Of a stretch of DNA of 64,000 nucleotides, positions 1-12,941 are shown piece after piece. The DNA comes from Sycobia sp. Sy_11 (Eukaryota > Arthropoda > Insecta > Hymenoptera > Epichrysomallidae): positions 1,671,001 through 1,735,000 of the forward strand of contig JACCIC010000094.1 of NCBI GenBank assembly GCA_018907035.1, written 5' to 3'. Position 1 is the first letter of the stretch. Each line of letters starts with the position of its first letter. The translations under genes were made by a program, and so were the position numbers. Below the pieces are notes generated by a model that worked only from the letters and a program-made list of their open reading frames with translations, made no database searches and was not told where the DNA came from.

Positions 1-973
1 TGTTTGCATTTCAATTTTAACATTCTATAATAAATATTCTGATAATAAATCTAAATATTGCTGGAATAACTTTTAAACTAATACATGCTACTGATTCTTT
101 AATAAAAATGTCAAAATTATTAAAGTTTGTTTACGTATTTGATGCGTTAAACATGTTTAGTATTGTTCTTTATAAATTTTATAGTCATCTGCAAAGATTA
201 TTATTTTACATGATTTTCATTAAAGAATCATTCTTAATCATCGTTATTATATTTTAGTTTAAAACAATTTCTTCTATTATTTGAATATATTTTTATTTTA
301 TATATTAATATTTTTTACGATCTATGCTTTTATATAACATTTATCAATATTCAATATTTAAATCATATAAATATTAATAATTTGTATCAGCTTAAGAGTT
401 ATTCTATCATGATTGCGATTTATTATCAGAATGTTTATTACAGAATATTAAAATAAAAATTTAAATACTTCACGTACATCACACATTACAAGTAACTCGC
501 ATTTAAATAAGCGCGATCAGCTGTTTACTGGGGGGGTTTGGTATGCGAAATATGCGTAACGATTTTCAAGTAAAGTCAGGTAAAATCAAGTCATAAGTGC
601 ACACTGGTAACTTACTGGCGACCTTTCGGAATTAATCCGACCCGTATCAGCTAATATCTGCTAATATCTTGACATAAAATGATATTAACGCTGGTCGTGA
701 CAATGGTTGATGTCACCTGATGATACGGCCATAGTGCGGATGCTTGCGGCAGGTGCGGTTGTTGGTCGATCCATCACCCATAGGTGCTCAGGGCATATTT
801 TAATTTCGAAATCTCCCGCTGTATGCGCTGTTTCCTGTCTCGGTCGTAGTTCGCGACTGGATCACCTGCGTCGTTCTTTCTGATGTTTGTTATCTAGTTT
901 TGGGGCTATACTTTAGGCGCGCAAACGTCTCAAAAATATAAAACATTATACGTTTTCAACCTAAAAAAATTAG
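1..973. other. Upstream region of DNA ligase I; no confident gene
   Basis: Positions 1-510 are AT-rich with no coding signal. Positions 515-960 are clearly more GC-rich and look like a promoter/5' flank. A 106-nt open stretch on the minus strand (774-879) reads like the end of a coding exon and is treated as a finding, because no start codon or upstream exon was located. A run of seven G lies near 531-537. Confidence 0.5.
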
Positions 974-974
974 A

Positions 975-985
975 TTGGCGCGAAA
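975..985 (+). promoter_or_regulatory. E2F-type site abutting the ligase start codon
   Basis: The sequence TTGGCGCGAAA ends one base before the ATG; its reverse complement contains TTTCGCGC, which fits the E2F/DP consensus TTTSSCGC. A weaker GC-rich relative (GGCGCGCAAA) lies at 916-925. DNA ligase I is an S-phase gene, and E2F control of such genes is established in animals; use of this site here is inference. Its position implies transcription starts very close to the ATG or that the site lies inside a short 5' UTR. Confidence 0.5.
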
Positions 986-3900
986 ATGTCTCAAAGAAGT
1001 ATCACGTCATTTTTTACCAAAGTAAATACTAAAACAAATACAACAGATGAAGAAAACAAGAAGAAACATGATGCATCGTCAGAAAAAAATGATATTGTTA
1101 ATGGTAAAAGAAAAAGAGATAAGAGTAGTGAAGCAAAAACACCATTATCTAAAAAATCAGGAATTAGTAAAACTAGTGAAAAGGAAAAAAAAGTTGAAAA
1201 AAATGACAAACGTAAAAAAACTCCTAAAAATAAAACAAATTCCCCATTAGAAAAGAAATCTAAACGTGATGCTAGTGATAAGAAAGATATAAAACAGAAA
1301 AAACATAAAAGTAATTCAAGTAGCGAATCAGAATCTCCTACAAAAAAAACAAAACCAAATTGTAATGAAGAAATTGTAGCAAAAGAAGATAGTATTTCAA
1401 GTGAAAAGTTAACAAGAAATAAAAATAAAAAACAAAAACCATCAGTATATAAAAGGCTTAAGAATATTGTTGATTCAGATACTTCAGATGAAGAAAAGGA
1501 TAATAATAGCGAAGAGGTAGTTCATGATGATAAAATGACAAATAATACTTCAAACCTTTCAGACGAAAATTCTTTAGTTGAAGATAATTCTAATGTTACA
1601 GAAAAGGATAACGAAGTAGATAGAACAGATTTGTCAGAATCTGATACAACATCTGATGAAAATATTAATTCTCATGATAATGACAAAAAATTAAAAAGAG
1701 AAAGTGATTTAAGTAGATCAACTACAAAAAAGCTAAACAATTTTGCTTATAATGATAAAACAATTGAGAAAGAAGATGAAATTAATGAAAATATTGTTAA
1801 AGAAAATGGTAAATCAGAACATGATAATTCAAAGCAAAAAAAGTTACTAAAGACTCCATCTAAAAAACTAAAGAGTAATACAAAATCAAATAAGGAAAAG
1901 AGTAGCAGCAGTGATGTTGAAAATGCAGAAGAAGAAATTACAGAATCTTCACCATTAAAGAAACAGGATGATTCAAAAGAAAAAAATACAGTACAACAAC
2001 AAAATTGTGATATTGATAATAAAAAAAAGAATGAATTAAAAAAGGAACAATCAGAAAAATCAAATTCCAATGGGTCTCCTTTATTTGGAAAAAATAAACA
2101 AGCAAACGAAAGTTGCAACTATGATCCATCGTCATCATCATATCATCCAATTAATGATGCTTTTTGGAAAGAAGGACAAAAGGTTCCTTACATAGCATTA
2201 ACAAAAACTTTTGAATTAATTGAGGGCATTAGTGCAAGGTTAAAAATTATCGAAATATTATCAAATTATTTTCGTTCTGTAATTACTTTAAGCCCTGATG
2301 ATTTACTTGCTAGTATTTATTTATGCTTAAATCAACTCGCTCCTGCTTATGAAGGCTTAGAACTTGGAATTGCAGAAACTAACTTAATGAAAGCTATTGC
2401 TAGTTCAACAGGTAGAACTTTAGCACAGATTAAAGCTGAAATGCAAAAAGTGGGAGATTTAGGTAAGTTGAATAAATCTTAAATATTTATTTTAATTTTG
2501 ACAAGAAGCAAATTAATAAGATTAATTTAATACACTGAGACAAAAATTTAAAACTATCTGTTATTAAAACCTAAAAAAGTTATTTAAATAAGCTGGAAAA
2601 TATTTCAGTAAGAAATATAGAGTTCATTTTAGTAATTTCGAAATATTCTTTACTCTTAATTTTATTTCTATTATAAGTTAATGTAAAAATTAAATTTTTA
2701 TTTATTAAATTTATATTAATGGTGTTTATCAGTTTTCTTTCTTATAAATTTAGTCTTTAATTTATATTTTAATATGAAAATTATATTATATATTAAATTA
2801 AGATTTGTCTGAAATGATTGTTGGGAATTAGTAAATGTTGTAATAATTTGTGATTTAATTAAAAATAAATTAAAAAAAACATCTTGTAACTATTAATTTC
2901 ATATATTATTTATTCTTTTAACAATACTTATTTTATTTAAAGGAATCATTGCAGAAGGAAGTCGCTTAAATCAGAAAATGATGTTTCAGCCTCCACCTTT
3001 AACTGTAAATACTGTATACTCAAAATTAAAAGAAATTGCCTCAACAACTGGAACATCTTCAGGATTAAAAAAAGTTGATAAAATACAATCTTTATTTGTA
3101 GCTTGTCGTTATACCGAAGCTCGATATTTAATTAGGTCATTGGCTGGAAAACTTAGAATAGGGTTGGCAGAGCAATCTGTTTTACAAGCTTTAGCTTTAG
3201 CATGTGCAATGACTCCTCCAGAGCAAAAACGACCTTTTAAAATAATAAATGCTTCTAATGGCATATCTAGTGATTCGTTCAAAGAAAAATATGATGAAAT
3301 AGCTTTGACACTTAAAACGACATATTGCCAATGTCCAAATTATAATAAAATTATACCAGTACTTTTAGAAAAAGGTATTAAAGAATTACCAAATGAATGT
3401 AAACTTACTCCAGGAATTCCATTGAAACCTATGCTTGCTCATCCCACAAAAGGTATAAAAGAGGTATTGTCTCGATTAGAAGGTTTAAAGTTTACTTGCG
3501 AATATAAATATGATGGAGAAAGAGCTCAAATTCATATTATAGAAGATGGATCAGTAAAAATATACAGTAGAAATCAAGAAGATAATACTAGTAAATATCC
3601 AGATATAATCAGTAGAATTCCTAACATGCGTAGTGAACTTGTAAAAAGCTGTGTTTTAGATTGTGAGGCTGTTGCATGGGATAAAGAAAAAAAGCAAATA
3701 CTCCCATTCCAAGTTTTGAGTACAAGGAAACGCAAAGATGCTAACGAAACAGATATTAAAGTTCAAGTGTGTGTATTTATGTTTGACTTACTTTACTTTA
3801 ATGGAGATGCTCTTGTAGAACAACCTTTACAGAAACGTCGAGAATTGCTCAAAACACATTTTCAAGAAGTGGAAGGAGAATGGTGCTTTGCTAAAAGCTT

Positions 3901-4561
3901 AGATGTTCAAGTAGTAGATGAAGTAAATGAATTTCTTGAGGAATCTATTAAAGGAAATTGTGAAGGATTGATGATTAAGACTTTAGAAAAAGATGCTACC
4001 TATGAGATAGCCAAAAGGTCTCGAAATTGGTTAAAATTAAAGAAAGATTACTTAGAAGGAGTTGGAGATACCTTAGATTTAGTAGTTATAGGAGGCTACT
4101 TAGGTAAAGGAAAAAGAACTGGTACTTATGGTGGTTTTCTTCTGGCTTGTTATGATCAAGAAAATGAAGAATACCAAAGTATTTGTAAAATTGGAACCGG
4201 TTTTAGTGAAGAAGATTTAGCAAAGCATACAGAAGCTTTAAAAGAGTGTGTTATTGATCATCCCAAATCTTATTATAGAAGTGATTCAAGTCTTGAACCA
4301 GATCATTGGTTTGAATCAAAATTAGTGTGGGAAGTGAAGTGCGCAGATTTATCTCTATCTCCTGTACATGGAGCAGCAAAGGGTATTGTTGATCCAGAAA
4401 AAGGAATTTCGCTCCGATTTCCAAGGTTCATTCGAGTAAGAGATGATAAAAATTGTGAAGATGCAACTTCTGCTCAGCAAATAGCTGATATGTATTTAAG
4501 TCAAGAACAAATAAAAAATCAAGCATCATCTAATACAGCAGCAGAAGAAGACTTTTATTGA
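986..4561 (+). CDS. DNAlig1: DNA ligase I (ATP-dependent replicative ligase), two coding exons
   Basis: Coding exons are 986-2462 and 2943-4561 (1031 aa), with GT donor at 2463 and AG acceptor at 2941-2942; one base of a Gly codon precedes the intron and two follow it. ATP-dependent DNA ligase I seals Okazaki fragments and repair nicks in the nucleus. Residues 3-10 (QRSITSFF) are a classic PCNA-binding PIP box, which also supports this start. Residues about 15-385 are Lys/Ser/Asp/Glu-rich and look disordered. The ligase DNA-binding domain follows from about 385. The adenylation motif [10 protein letters not shown] places the AMP-accepting lysine at K681. Later nucleotidyltransferase motifs are visible: [37 protein letters not shown], and the OB-fold motif [10 protein letters not shown]. 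The length slightly exceeds the vertebrate enzyme, mostly through the tail. No frameshift or missing catalytic residue was seen. Confidence 0.97.
2463..2942 (+). other. Intron of DNA ligase I
   Basis: AT-rich spacer with a canonical gtaagt donor and an AG acceptor. The joined reading frame continues smoothly from the helical DNA-binding domain into the next exon. Nothing else was seen in it. Confidence 0.9.
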
Positions 4562-4888
4562 TTTATTATATTGTTGAGTTTTTAAAGAAAATTATAGCTA
4601 CAAAACTTATCTATATTTTTAATTATAAGACAAATGAGGATACAAAAAAATTGTTTTAAAAAGTGATTGTCATGCATATTTATATTTTCAATTTTGAAAA
4701 ACATTGTAGTCCAATTTTTCTGTGCAACAAAGTAATTATTGTAAATATATATTTAGAAATCTGAAAAAAAATTATATTAACAACAGTTTACTTTTTTCAA
4801 AGTTTTAAAATAATGATTAATGTTAATTTGTATTTTAAAATATGACATTGCAGAAAAATTATTCTATGTAAATATATTTTTATTATTT

Positions 4889-4894
4889 AATAAA
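4889..4894 (+). terminator. Candidate poly(A) signal of DNA ligase I
   Basis: AATAAA about 330 nt after the stop codon, within AT-rich 3' sequence. It is the best-placed canonical hexamer for the ligase transcript, but cleavage position cannot be read from DNA. Confidence 0.5.
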
Positions 4895-6777
4895 ATGACT
4901 TAAATTTATATTTTGTATCAACTATTCAAGGATTGTTGGCTAATAAGATTTTTCAAACTTTTTTCAATAAATTAAATTATTGAGTACAAAACAAAATAAA
5001 GCAAAAGATAAAAATTCCATAATATAGTATTAATTCTATCATTTATTCTTTGCAATGATCATCAAGCTAATTACAATGCATTTTTAATTACATTTGGACC
5101 TACGGCTCTTGAAAAAGAAAATTTTTAATACAAAAAGACGCTGGAAGGTCTCGTCGGAAGAAAATGAAAACACGACATTCTCACATTTAACATAACACCA
5201 GTGTATATTGTGTCACAACTGGGATACAGAATATTACAATGGTGCATAATAAAATTCTATACATATTTTTTCTCAATTCTATCTATAGAGGTAAATTAAA
5301 AATCGATTCTGTCCATCACCATAATCCTTTCTAAGTCGAAGCCGGTCATTCAAATAATGTTTTCACATAAAAAAATATTGTAGTTCATATTTTTTCAAAA
5401 ATTATACAAATACTTGTTGTAAGAACAATCGCTAACAGAACAAACACACATTTTTGCTTTGACTCAGAAGGAATATTTTTATCATTTCGATTACTCGCTC
5501 GCCTTCTACATTAAAAAAATTTTTCATTCCTTCGGAACAAGCAGAAAACTAAAATACTTTAAAGCATAAACAAACTCTTAATTTTATATTTATAACATAA
5601 TAATATTATTTAATTATAATAATCCATATAAACATTATTTCTATTATCTTTTTGTTACACTTTTATTCATCAAATTTATTTTGATCCATCGAAAGGGTAA
5701 TTATAGACCACGTTTATCGAGGATTACCATTCTATAATTGATTTACCTCATTCTTTTCATCACTCATTTTCTTCCTTTAAGTTTCGATCACATTGAAGAG
5801 AGGATATAATCATTTTAAGTCTGAGATCACCTTCCGATGAATCGTATACATTTGTTAATATATATATATATAATATATACATAAAGTATATAAGCATTTG
5901 CTTTATATATATTATACATATATAGCTGTCTCATGTGCTTTTATGCTCTCTATTTATTTCGGTAAGAGTTTTCGTTCTCTGAGAAAGACAGTATAGTAGA
6001 AGGTAATATGGCTTTCTTTGCATTAATTAAATATAAAGTATGCCGTGTTTCGCTGATAGCAATTGAATCATAGAACATATACCTCAGATTCTTTAATCTT
6101 TTATCTTCACATACTCATTGCTTACACTCAAGTAATAATTTAGTTAAAGAATTTAAATCGGTATTTTGTAATTGACCCATCAGCTTTTCGAAATTTATAC
6201 AAATTGAATGAAAATAATGATAATATATATGTAAAAAACAATCTATATTTCAAAAAACTTTTAAAAAAAAGTAAAATTCTATATGAATTATTGAATTAAA
6301 TCTTAAACGTTTGCACGAAATTAAATCCTCCCTTGGACTGATTTCACGCGATTTATTATCGAAACGCGTAAGTAGAATTATAACAGATACTATTTAATGA
6401 GTGTTTAATTAGCATCTATAAAGGTGTATTATTTGCTTCACCTAAACTACATTCAAAACATCCTTGTTTAATCAAAAAGCAAAATTTGTTATTGTGTATT
6501 AATTTATATACGATTTTTTTATTCAATAATATTTTGCTCTGTTCCTTCTTTTTTATCACTGTCCTGGTACTCATTACGCAATACCTATACAATAAATCTT
6601 TCTTATTTACTTTCGTCAATTAACTATGGGATTTAAATTCAAGCAATCTTTAATTATAATAGTACACAATAGAATTAATAAAAACAATTATTTCATATAT
6701 TAAATAATTTGTTAAGTAAATTTTATTATAAGGTACAATATAAATAAAATTAGAAAGTGTTAGTTCCCTATTATATA
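4895..6777. other. Intergenic AT-rich DNA, no gene recognised
   Basis: No long coding frame was found. A minus-strand AATAAA (TTTATT on the + strand near 5042-5047) and stretches of less AT-biased sequence leave open a long 3' UTR or non-coding RNA on the minus strand. A short TA repeat lies at about 5860-5880. Confidence 0.4.
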
Positions 6778-7549
6778 CTATAGAATGCATATTTCGTCGC
6801 CGTAGGCGGAACTGCAATGGAGACCACTTAAGTAAACGTTACTGAAATTTATGTTATTGAAGTGACGAGGCTCGCGTTCTCCATTGTTCGCCCCAACTAC
6901 TTCGACGTCTTCGTGACAGCGGACATCGCCACATTGGTGTCCTTCAATACGAAAGTATTTTCCCTCTGGTATCGGATGGTTCGAGCACCAAATGAAGATG
7001 TGCCAAACGCATATCCCCAGTCTTTCTGACGCGGAACTGGTCAATGGTACTGCGTATGGAATTAGGGCGTTCGAGATTCCACACCGTGACTCAACTGTTG
7101 TCTGGGATCGTTCAACTTGGTCAGCGGGAGTATTTCCGAAAACGAAATTCCCTACCAGGAGCACACTACAGCCTCGTATATCGGTTGCTTAACGCTGCGG
7201 AGGTCGGTCCGGATGATTCGCCCAGTCGACTTTTTGTTGCGAGTTTGCCGAGTCCAAGGCACCCGGCCTTGTTGGCAATATGGCGTACGACCAGTCCACC
7301 GTGTCCATCTTCTTGGACCGTAGCGAGAAGACGTAAGGCATCGGTAGTCCTAAATAATAATTTTACCTTCACAAGGGCGGCGAGTGTATTAATTGGCTTC
7401 GGAAAAATAGGTAATGAAGTACATCTCGACGGAATTATTCGGTAAGATTTAAAGCTCGACGAATGTCTAGCTGAGATTTGGAGTCGTGCCCGATAACGTA
7501 CAACTATTCGATAATACAATAAGACCGTAACTTCGCAGAGTCGCCGCAA
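6778..7549 (-). other. GC-rich block with overlapping minus-strand open frames, unidentified
   Basis: This roughly 770-bp block has much higher GC than its AT-rich surroundings. On the minus strand, one frame is open from 7164 to 6778 (128 codons) and the same frame upstream is coding-like back to about 7345 except for one stop. A second frame is open from 7549 to 7166. The 128-codon frame contains several Cys and segments such as CGISNALIPYAV and YFRIEGHQCGDVRC. I do not recognise the family. It could be a decayed gene, a captured host fragment, or non-coding DNA belonging to the adjoining retroelement. Confidence 0.3.
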
Positions 7550-7559
7550 GTAGCTTATT

Positions 7560-9140
7560 ATCGATTGGACGATAAATTGATGTTAAGGAACTTCCTGATT
7601 TAATTTATCAAAATAAGCCACAATTAATGTCTACCATTCACGTGCACAGTAAAGTTGTACGCAATGAAAATAAGCAGATACCACCAGCCAGTATTAAATT
7701 TCTTCAGAGATTCGGTAGAAAGGAATTGGGCGACGATACCAGTAGGAAATAATACAAAAATAAGCCCATTTAAATAGATCTCGGAAGTAAATTTAATGGG
7801 AAAAGCTTAACTGTTCAGGGAAACATTAGATAACGATGTACGAACATCTGAGTCGTTAGCGAAGGAAAAAAAAGATGAATTACGCGAAAAAGATGCGCTA
7901 TCGTGAGCACCAGTTGAAGACATCAACGGACTGCCGTTGACGAGATCATTTAACATTGAAGTCCACGAAAACGAAATACTTGTGTATTAACGTAGTGACG
8001 ATTTGCTCTCGGGTAAAATAAATCTTTTAAAAAAGGCGGAGCCCGACCAAAGTTGAAAGGTAGTCGATGTTAAACACTTTGAAATTACGGGATATAATAT
8101 TGTGTCAACGCGAGAAGTCGAAATCACGATCCATATTGAATTATTTTGGCGTCGACTGTACTGTAGCACGAATCCCAGCATTTTCCTAAATCTCAAAAAT
8201 GCGTTATTATGTAACAAGACATATTGCGTCGTGTCTGGAATGCATTCTTGCATAGGCAAAGGTAGGAAATCAAGTCGAGAAACTGCACCCTATTTCATCG
8301 GGCCTTTCAGATAGTACACGTGGATCATCTAGGACAATTTGTAGTCTCTGGAGGAAATAAATATATTCTCATGGCGCTATGTAATTTGACAACATTTTAA
8401 TTTTAATAATTACATATTCTTATCGATTGATTTGGGAGCACCCGAATGCATTATATCCATTATCTCAAATAGAGGTACTGCTTTTACAGCAGCGATTTGT
8501 AATAAATTTTGTATCAAGCAGGGCATTCAAGCATACTCTCAACTCGAGTATGTATGCTCAAACGAATGGTAGAGTAGAAAGGACGAATCTAACGATTTTG
8601 CCCGCCTTACAATCAAATTTAAACCATGGGAAGAAGGGTGCGATCTAAATTTTGAAATGTTAGCTAATATTAAATTGATTCGGGGAAGGCTTAACTCGAG
8701 AATTAACGATTAACGCGGAGATATATACTATGCCCGAAGAGTTTAGGCGCGAATCGATCGATAAGATAGAAAAAGAAAAAGATAGAGAACAATTACTTGC
8801 CAAGGAACGGTATGATAAGTCAAGGATCAAGAATGTTAAGTTTCTTGTCCGTGAGATTGTGTATGTAAAAATATAATTTTAACCGGAGAATCAACAAAAT
8901 TGCAAAGTCTTTATAAAGGACCATTCGTGATTACAAAAATTCAACCCTTCGATACGCACCCCAAAAAGATCTACATGTAATGGATTTAAAAAAAAAAAAA
9001 CGTTTTAGTTCATCTGAGCCAAAATCTTGAAGATCTGGCGTGATTTTTGAAGAAACGCAAAAGTACATGTTTGGTTTATTTGCGGAAATCCAGGCACTCC
9101 AGAGGGTAAAATTCATGAATCTTCAATGGGAGGGGGGGAT
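7560..9140 (+). mobile_element. Decayed Ty3/Gypsy-type retrotransposon, integrase part of pol
   Basis: Frameshifted + strand coding remnants resemble a Gypsy integrase in order. A zinc-binding-like segment lies near 8200-8260. The start of the DDE core is near 8310-8385 (HVDHLGQFVVSGG), and the segment leading to the last catalytic Glu near 8530-8625 (YAQTNGRVERTN). A post-integrase tail with YDKSRIKNVKF lies near 8810-8930. Frameshifts and many stops make it non-functional. The 3' end is a purine run (9128-9138) typical of a polypurine tract. No intact gag, protease or reverse transcriptase was recognised upstream, so the copy is 5' truncated or too decayed to read. Confidence 0.7.
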
Positions 9141-9661
9141 TGCGAGGGTCTATTGGTCTCAAAAAGCTTCGAAGGACGCCCAGAGGTAACGCGGCTGAGC
9201 CGTCAACTCAGACGGTCGAGTAGTCGAGGGAGGCGAAATGACACCGTGTGAAATTTGAAAGCGACCGCGCCGTCAACTTGTACTATTAGTCCCAGACGAA
9301 TTAGATTAAAAATGGCCGAATTACCAACATTTTTTCCACGTCAATTTTGTAGCATTAAATGATAAGAGATCAGGATGCGTAGAAAAAGACCCTAAACTCT
9401 AGGGATCGTAGCAGGTCGGAATTATTGAAATCGTTATTGAATCGTTAAAACGTAATTCGCCTAGACCATAAGCCGTGAATAGGCGAACGAGCCCTAGATT
9501 CATACGCGTTTGTTTGAGCGATCGTCCGTAGATCTAGTTCGATTAATTAAACATAGTGTTATTGAAATTTTAGTTGCAATCTACATAATAAAGATAGACT
9601 TAGTTATTAATTTACATAACATCGTAACTTTATTCAACCTTCATCACTTGTGCTTATAACA
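9141..9661 (+). repeat. Candidate 3' LTR of the Gypsy remnant
   Basis: The sequence starts with TG directly after the purine tract and could end with CA near 9661. It contains AATAAA at 9587-9592, as expected near an LTR R region. No second copy was found upstream, so the boundaries, especially the right one, are inferred. Confidence 0.4.
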
Positions 9662-12600
9662 TGTAATATAAAATTATAATTGTAAAGCTTACTTTAAAGA
9701 AAAACCAATATGTATATATGTAGGATTTCTTTGTTGCAGAATAATCTCTTGTAAGAGTTTAAAACTGCGTAAAAAAAAACAAAAAAAAAATACTATAGAA
9801 TACAGTTTATTTCTCGAAATATTATATAAATCGTTGCACTGACGAGTGCTGATGTTTCTCATACGAAATACCAAAATAAATTCTTGTATCGTAGCCAATA
9901 CTTGTTTATACGTTGTTTCAAATAGTATGCGACGCCTAATTACTTACTTTGAATATGCTTAATAATATTCATCGTAATATATTATATAAATCTAGAATCC
10001 TAGGTGGGAAAGGGAGAAGGGATCAAGGAGGCGTGTTTCTTAACAAACACCTTACTGTGATAAAATCTGCTTTTGTCGTATATCTCGACCGCTCGTTATT
10101 AATTAATAATATACAATAATTATATACTTATAAGTTATACGCTCGACATCGAGACTTTGATCGTGCGCTTTTATATATTTGGATTTATGAGGGGAACACT
10201 TTTTGTAACCGTTTGACAGATTAACTTTAATTAAGCTCGGTGTCGAGCGTCTTGCGCATATATACCTCTTTGTATTTTTCATTACTTTTTTTAAAGCTAC
10301 GTATGAAATACATGGTCTTATAATGATTTCTAGAATCATAGTGCTCTATATAAGCTTCCATTTTTAAAATACCGTTCGAGGTGAGAAGTCATCCAAATAA
10401 GTTCCACTTTCATCATTACCTAAAAGTATTTTCATTTTACGAATGTGGTGTGTAATAATTTTATTTAGAATTCTATAAAAATGTTCATTCTTAGCTTTCT
10501 TAGTTTTTAAATATAATTTTATTATTAGTATTAATCATTGTTAAATCTAATTTATAAAAATATTAAAAGCATTTAAATTTTTTATTTTTAGTAGCATTTT
10601 ATATGCTATGTTTAATACTAAAACACATTACTCAGTCCATGTAATGGTTAATTTATATAAAAGGATCATAGATATAATTATTAGATAATTATTTTTAGAA
10701 ATCCTTTAAAAAACAGTGATATAAAATGGTCATGCGCGATACATAAATTTTATATGTTCTAGTTGTGGTACGTAAAACTATATAAATCATACAAGTTTTT
10801 GCAATCTAAATTTTAAATTTAACAAATATTTTATATTTGATCTTTAAATTATTTATAAATTTTCGTTTTCTTTTCAATACACAATCAATTTTCATGAATG
10901 AATATTTGCAGATGACTTCTGCAGCTCGAATTGCAATAAAAACAAAACGACTTTGCGGGTAGCTGCTAATGCTAGAGACAATTCGGACTTCAATTAGCAT
11001 TTTTCTGGTGAATTTTTGCTTAATGAGAAATCTTAAACTGACTCGTAAGTAAACAAAATAAACAGCTGCTTTATAGCCGTATTGCACATGGAAGGTAAAT
11101 TGTTAAAGACTAAGAAAAAATTAAAAAAAGATAAAACTTAAATCATTAAAATAAACATTCTCAAACATTTGGTACCTAAATGTATTATATATATCTACAC
11201 GTCAACCCATCGTTACATGTTACATGTTTTTCTCCTGAAACTTGTATAAAATGGATAAACGAAAAATATCTTCAAATCTTATCGATTTTCTTCGTCTAAT
11301 ATATCTTTACATGTGTTGTATAATATAATATAAGTTTTTTTTTTATTTCTCTTGTTCTTTCTACTGATTTCCTCTATTCGAATATCATGAATCTTTTGTC
11401 AGTTTTGCATACTTTGATTTGTGAAAATATGCAATATACATCCCACTTGCAAAGTTAATTCGTCAATTTTTTTGACGACAAAGATTCATTTTTGTTCTTG
11501 CTTTACCCACCAGAGGGTTTTAAGCATACATCGATATTTAAAGAAGTTGTCATTGTATATTATTGGTTTTACTTATAGATTTGTGGATCTCTCTAGTGTA
11601 ACCTAGTAAATGAATGTGAAACAACAATCTCAAAAAACCTTATACTTTTTATAATGACTTTTGCTAATTCTCATTTGAATTTTTCGCTGATGACTATTTT
11701 ATAATGTTTTAAATGCACACGTTTTATAGTTATATAGTTACAATATTAATTAAAATATATTGAAACCATTCATACACGGAAAAATAAGATAGATAACATT
11801 TGTGAAAAATAAATAACATCAGTTACTTTAGTTTTTCATTTATTTTTTACGAATTGTATAAACGAAAAATTATAGATTTTTTAAACGAAAAATGTTCTGT
11901 ATAGAAAGAAATATTGTAGGAAGAATATTTTATTGTATTAGGTATTCAATGAAAAATATGAAAAAAGTAAATGTCATTTTTAAATAGTTGCTGTTCCAGA
12001 TGTAATGATAAATCCTTTTCTATATAGTTCATGCATTTTGAAACGGTACAAGTATTACACTGATTATAAGTTTTGCATTCTTTTTCATTAACAGTGTTCT
12101 TTATTTTGCATTTTTTTAGATTGGAACTAGAATATAGAACAGAAATTTTTAGAAGCTTTCATTGTACTTTGGCAGGCACTGTTAAGTAACATTGGAGTAT
12201 TTACAGCAGTTTTTTATAAAAAAAATTTAATCGTAAGAAGAAAATAAAGATTTTGTATAGTTTTTTTGATGTTTAAATGATTCATTTTATGTAAATGTAA
12301 ATCAAAGAATAATTTTTTTGGCAAACACATCCAATGCTCTTTTAAGTTGTGACTTGCTAAATGAAAAAACTTTTGGTTTTAGGAGATCTCACATTTTTTC
12401 TACATTTCATATGTAACATCAAAGCCAGAATGCGCAATGCTTAGGTACTATTTTATTCTTTTACCATTATTTTATGGTCGTGAATAAAAGGATCGCATAC
12501 GCCAATTTATCACTGAGAAGGTTACGAGCGCATCAAATGTAACGTTCATCATCACTGTTATTAGAATATTTGTTTTCTCTTTTTCCATTTCTATATTTGA

Positions 12601-12941
12601 ATATATTCGCGCCAACTTCATTGCGCCAAATCGGTAACTTGGTGAGACTGCAGACTTCGGCTTTGTCGACTTCGACAAATAAAAAATTAAGAGATATTAT
12701 TGCAAATGTGCATATGGGTTAAATAAGCTTAATGTAATATACACAAGTTGCATATATTATCTGAAAAGTAAAATAGTTTTATCGCAAATACCTAGAGAAT
12801 TAAAAAGGGTTTTTTTTTGTTGTAAAATATACCCCAAATATTTTAATTCAAAAGCCCAAAATAAAAATAACAATATATACTTTTGCTTTTTGAAAGCGCA
12901 TATAAATTCTACGTACATTAAATATTTCCATAAAATTTATT
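9662..12941. other. AT-rich intergenic DNA, no gene recognised
   Basis: Only short chance open frames were seen, mostly in AT-rich sequence. Mildly GC-richer patches near 9960-10070, 10900-11000 and 12470-12680 show no recognisable protein or RNA gene. Part of this stretch could be 3' UTR of the minus-strand crol gene if its transcript is very long. Confidence 0.4.

Noticed and set aside
991..2150. Minus-strand Phe/Ser/Leu-rich frames opposite DNA ligase I exon 1
   Set aside because: Antisense shadows of the Lys/Glu/Ser/Asp-rich N-terminal tail.
12472..12678. 68-codon minus-strand frame
   Set aside because: Could not be linked to any exon or family; composition not distinctive enough to call a gene.
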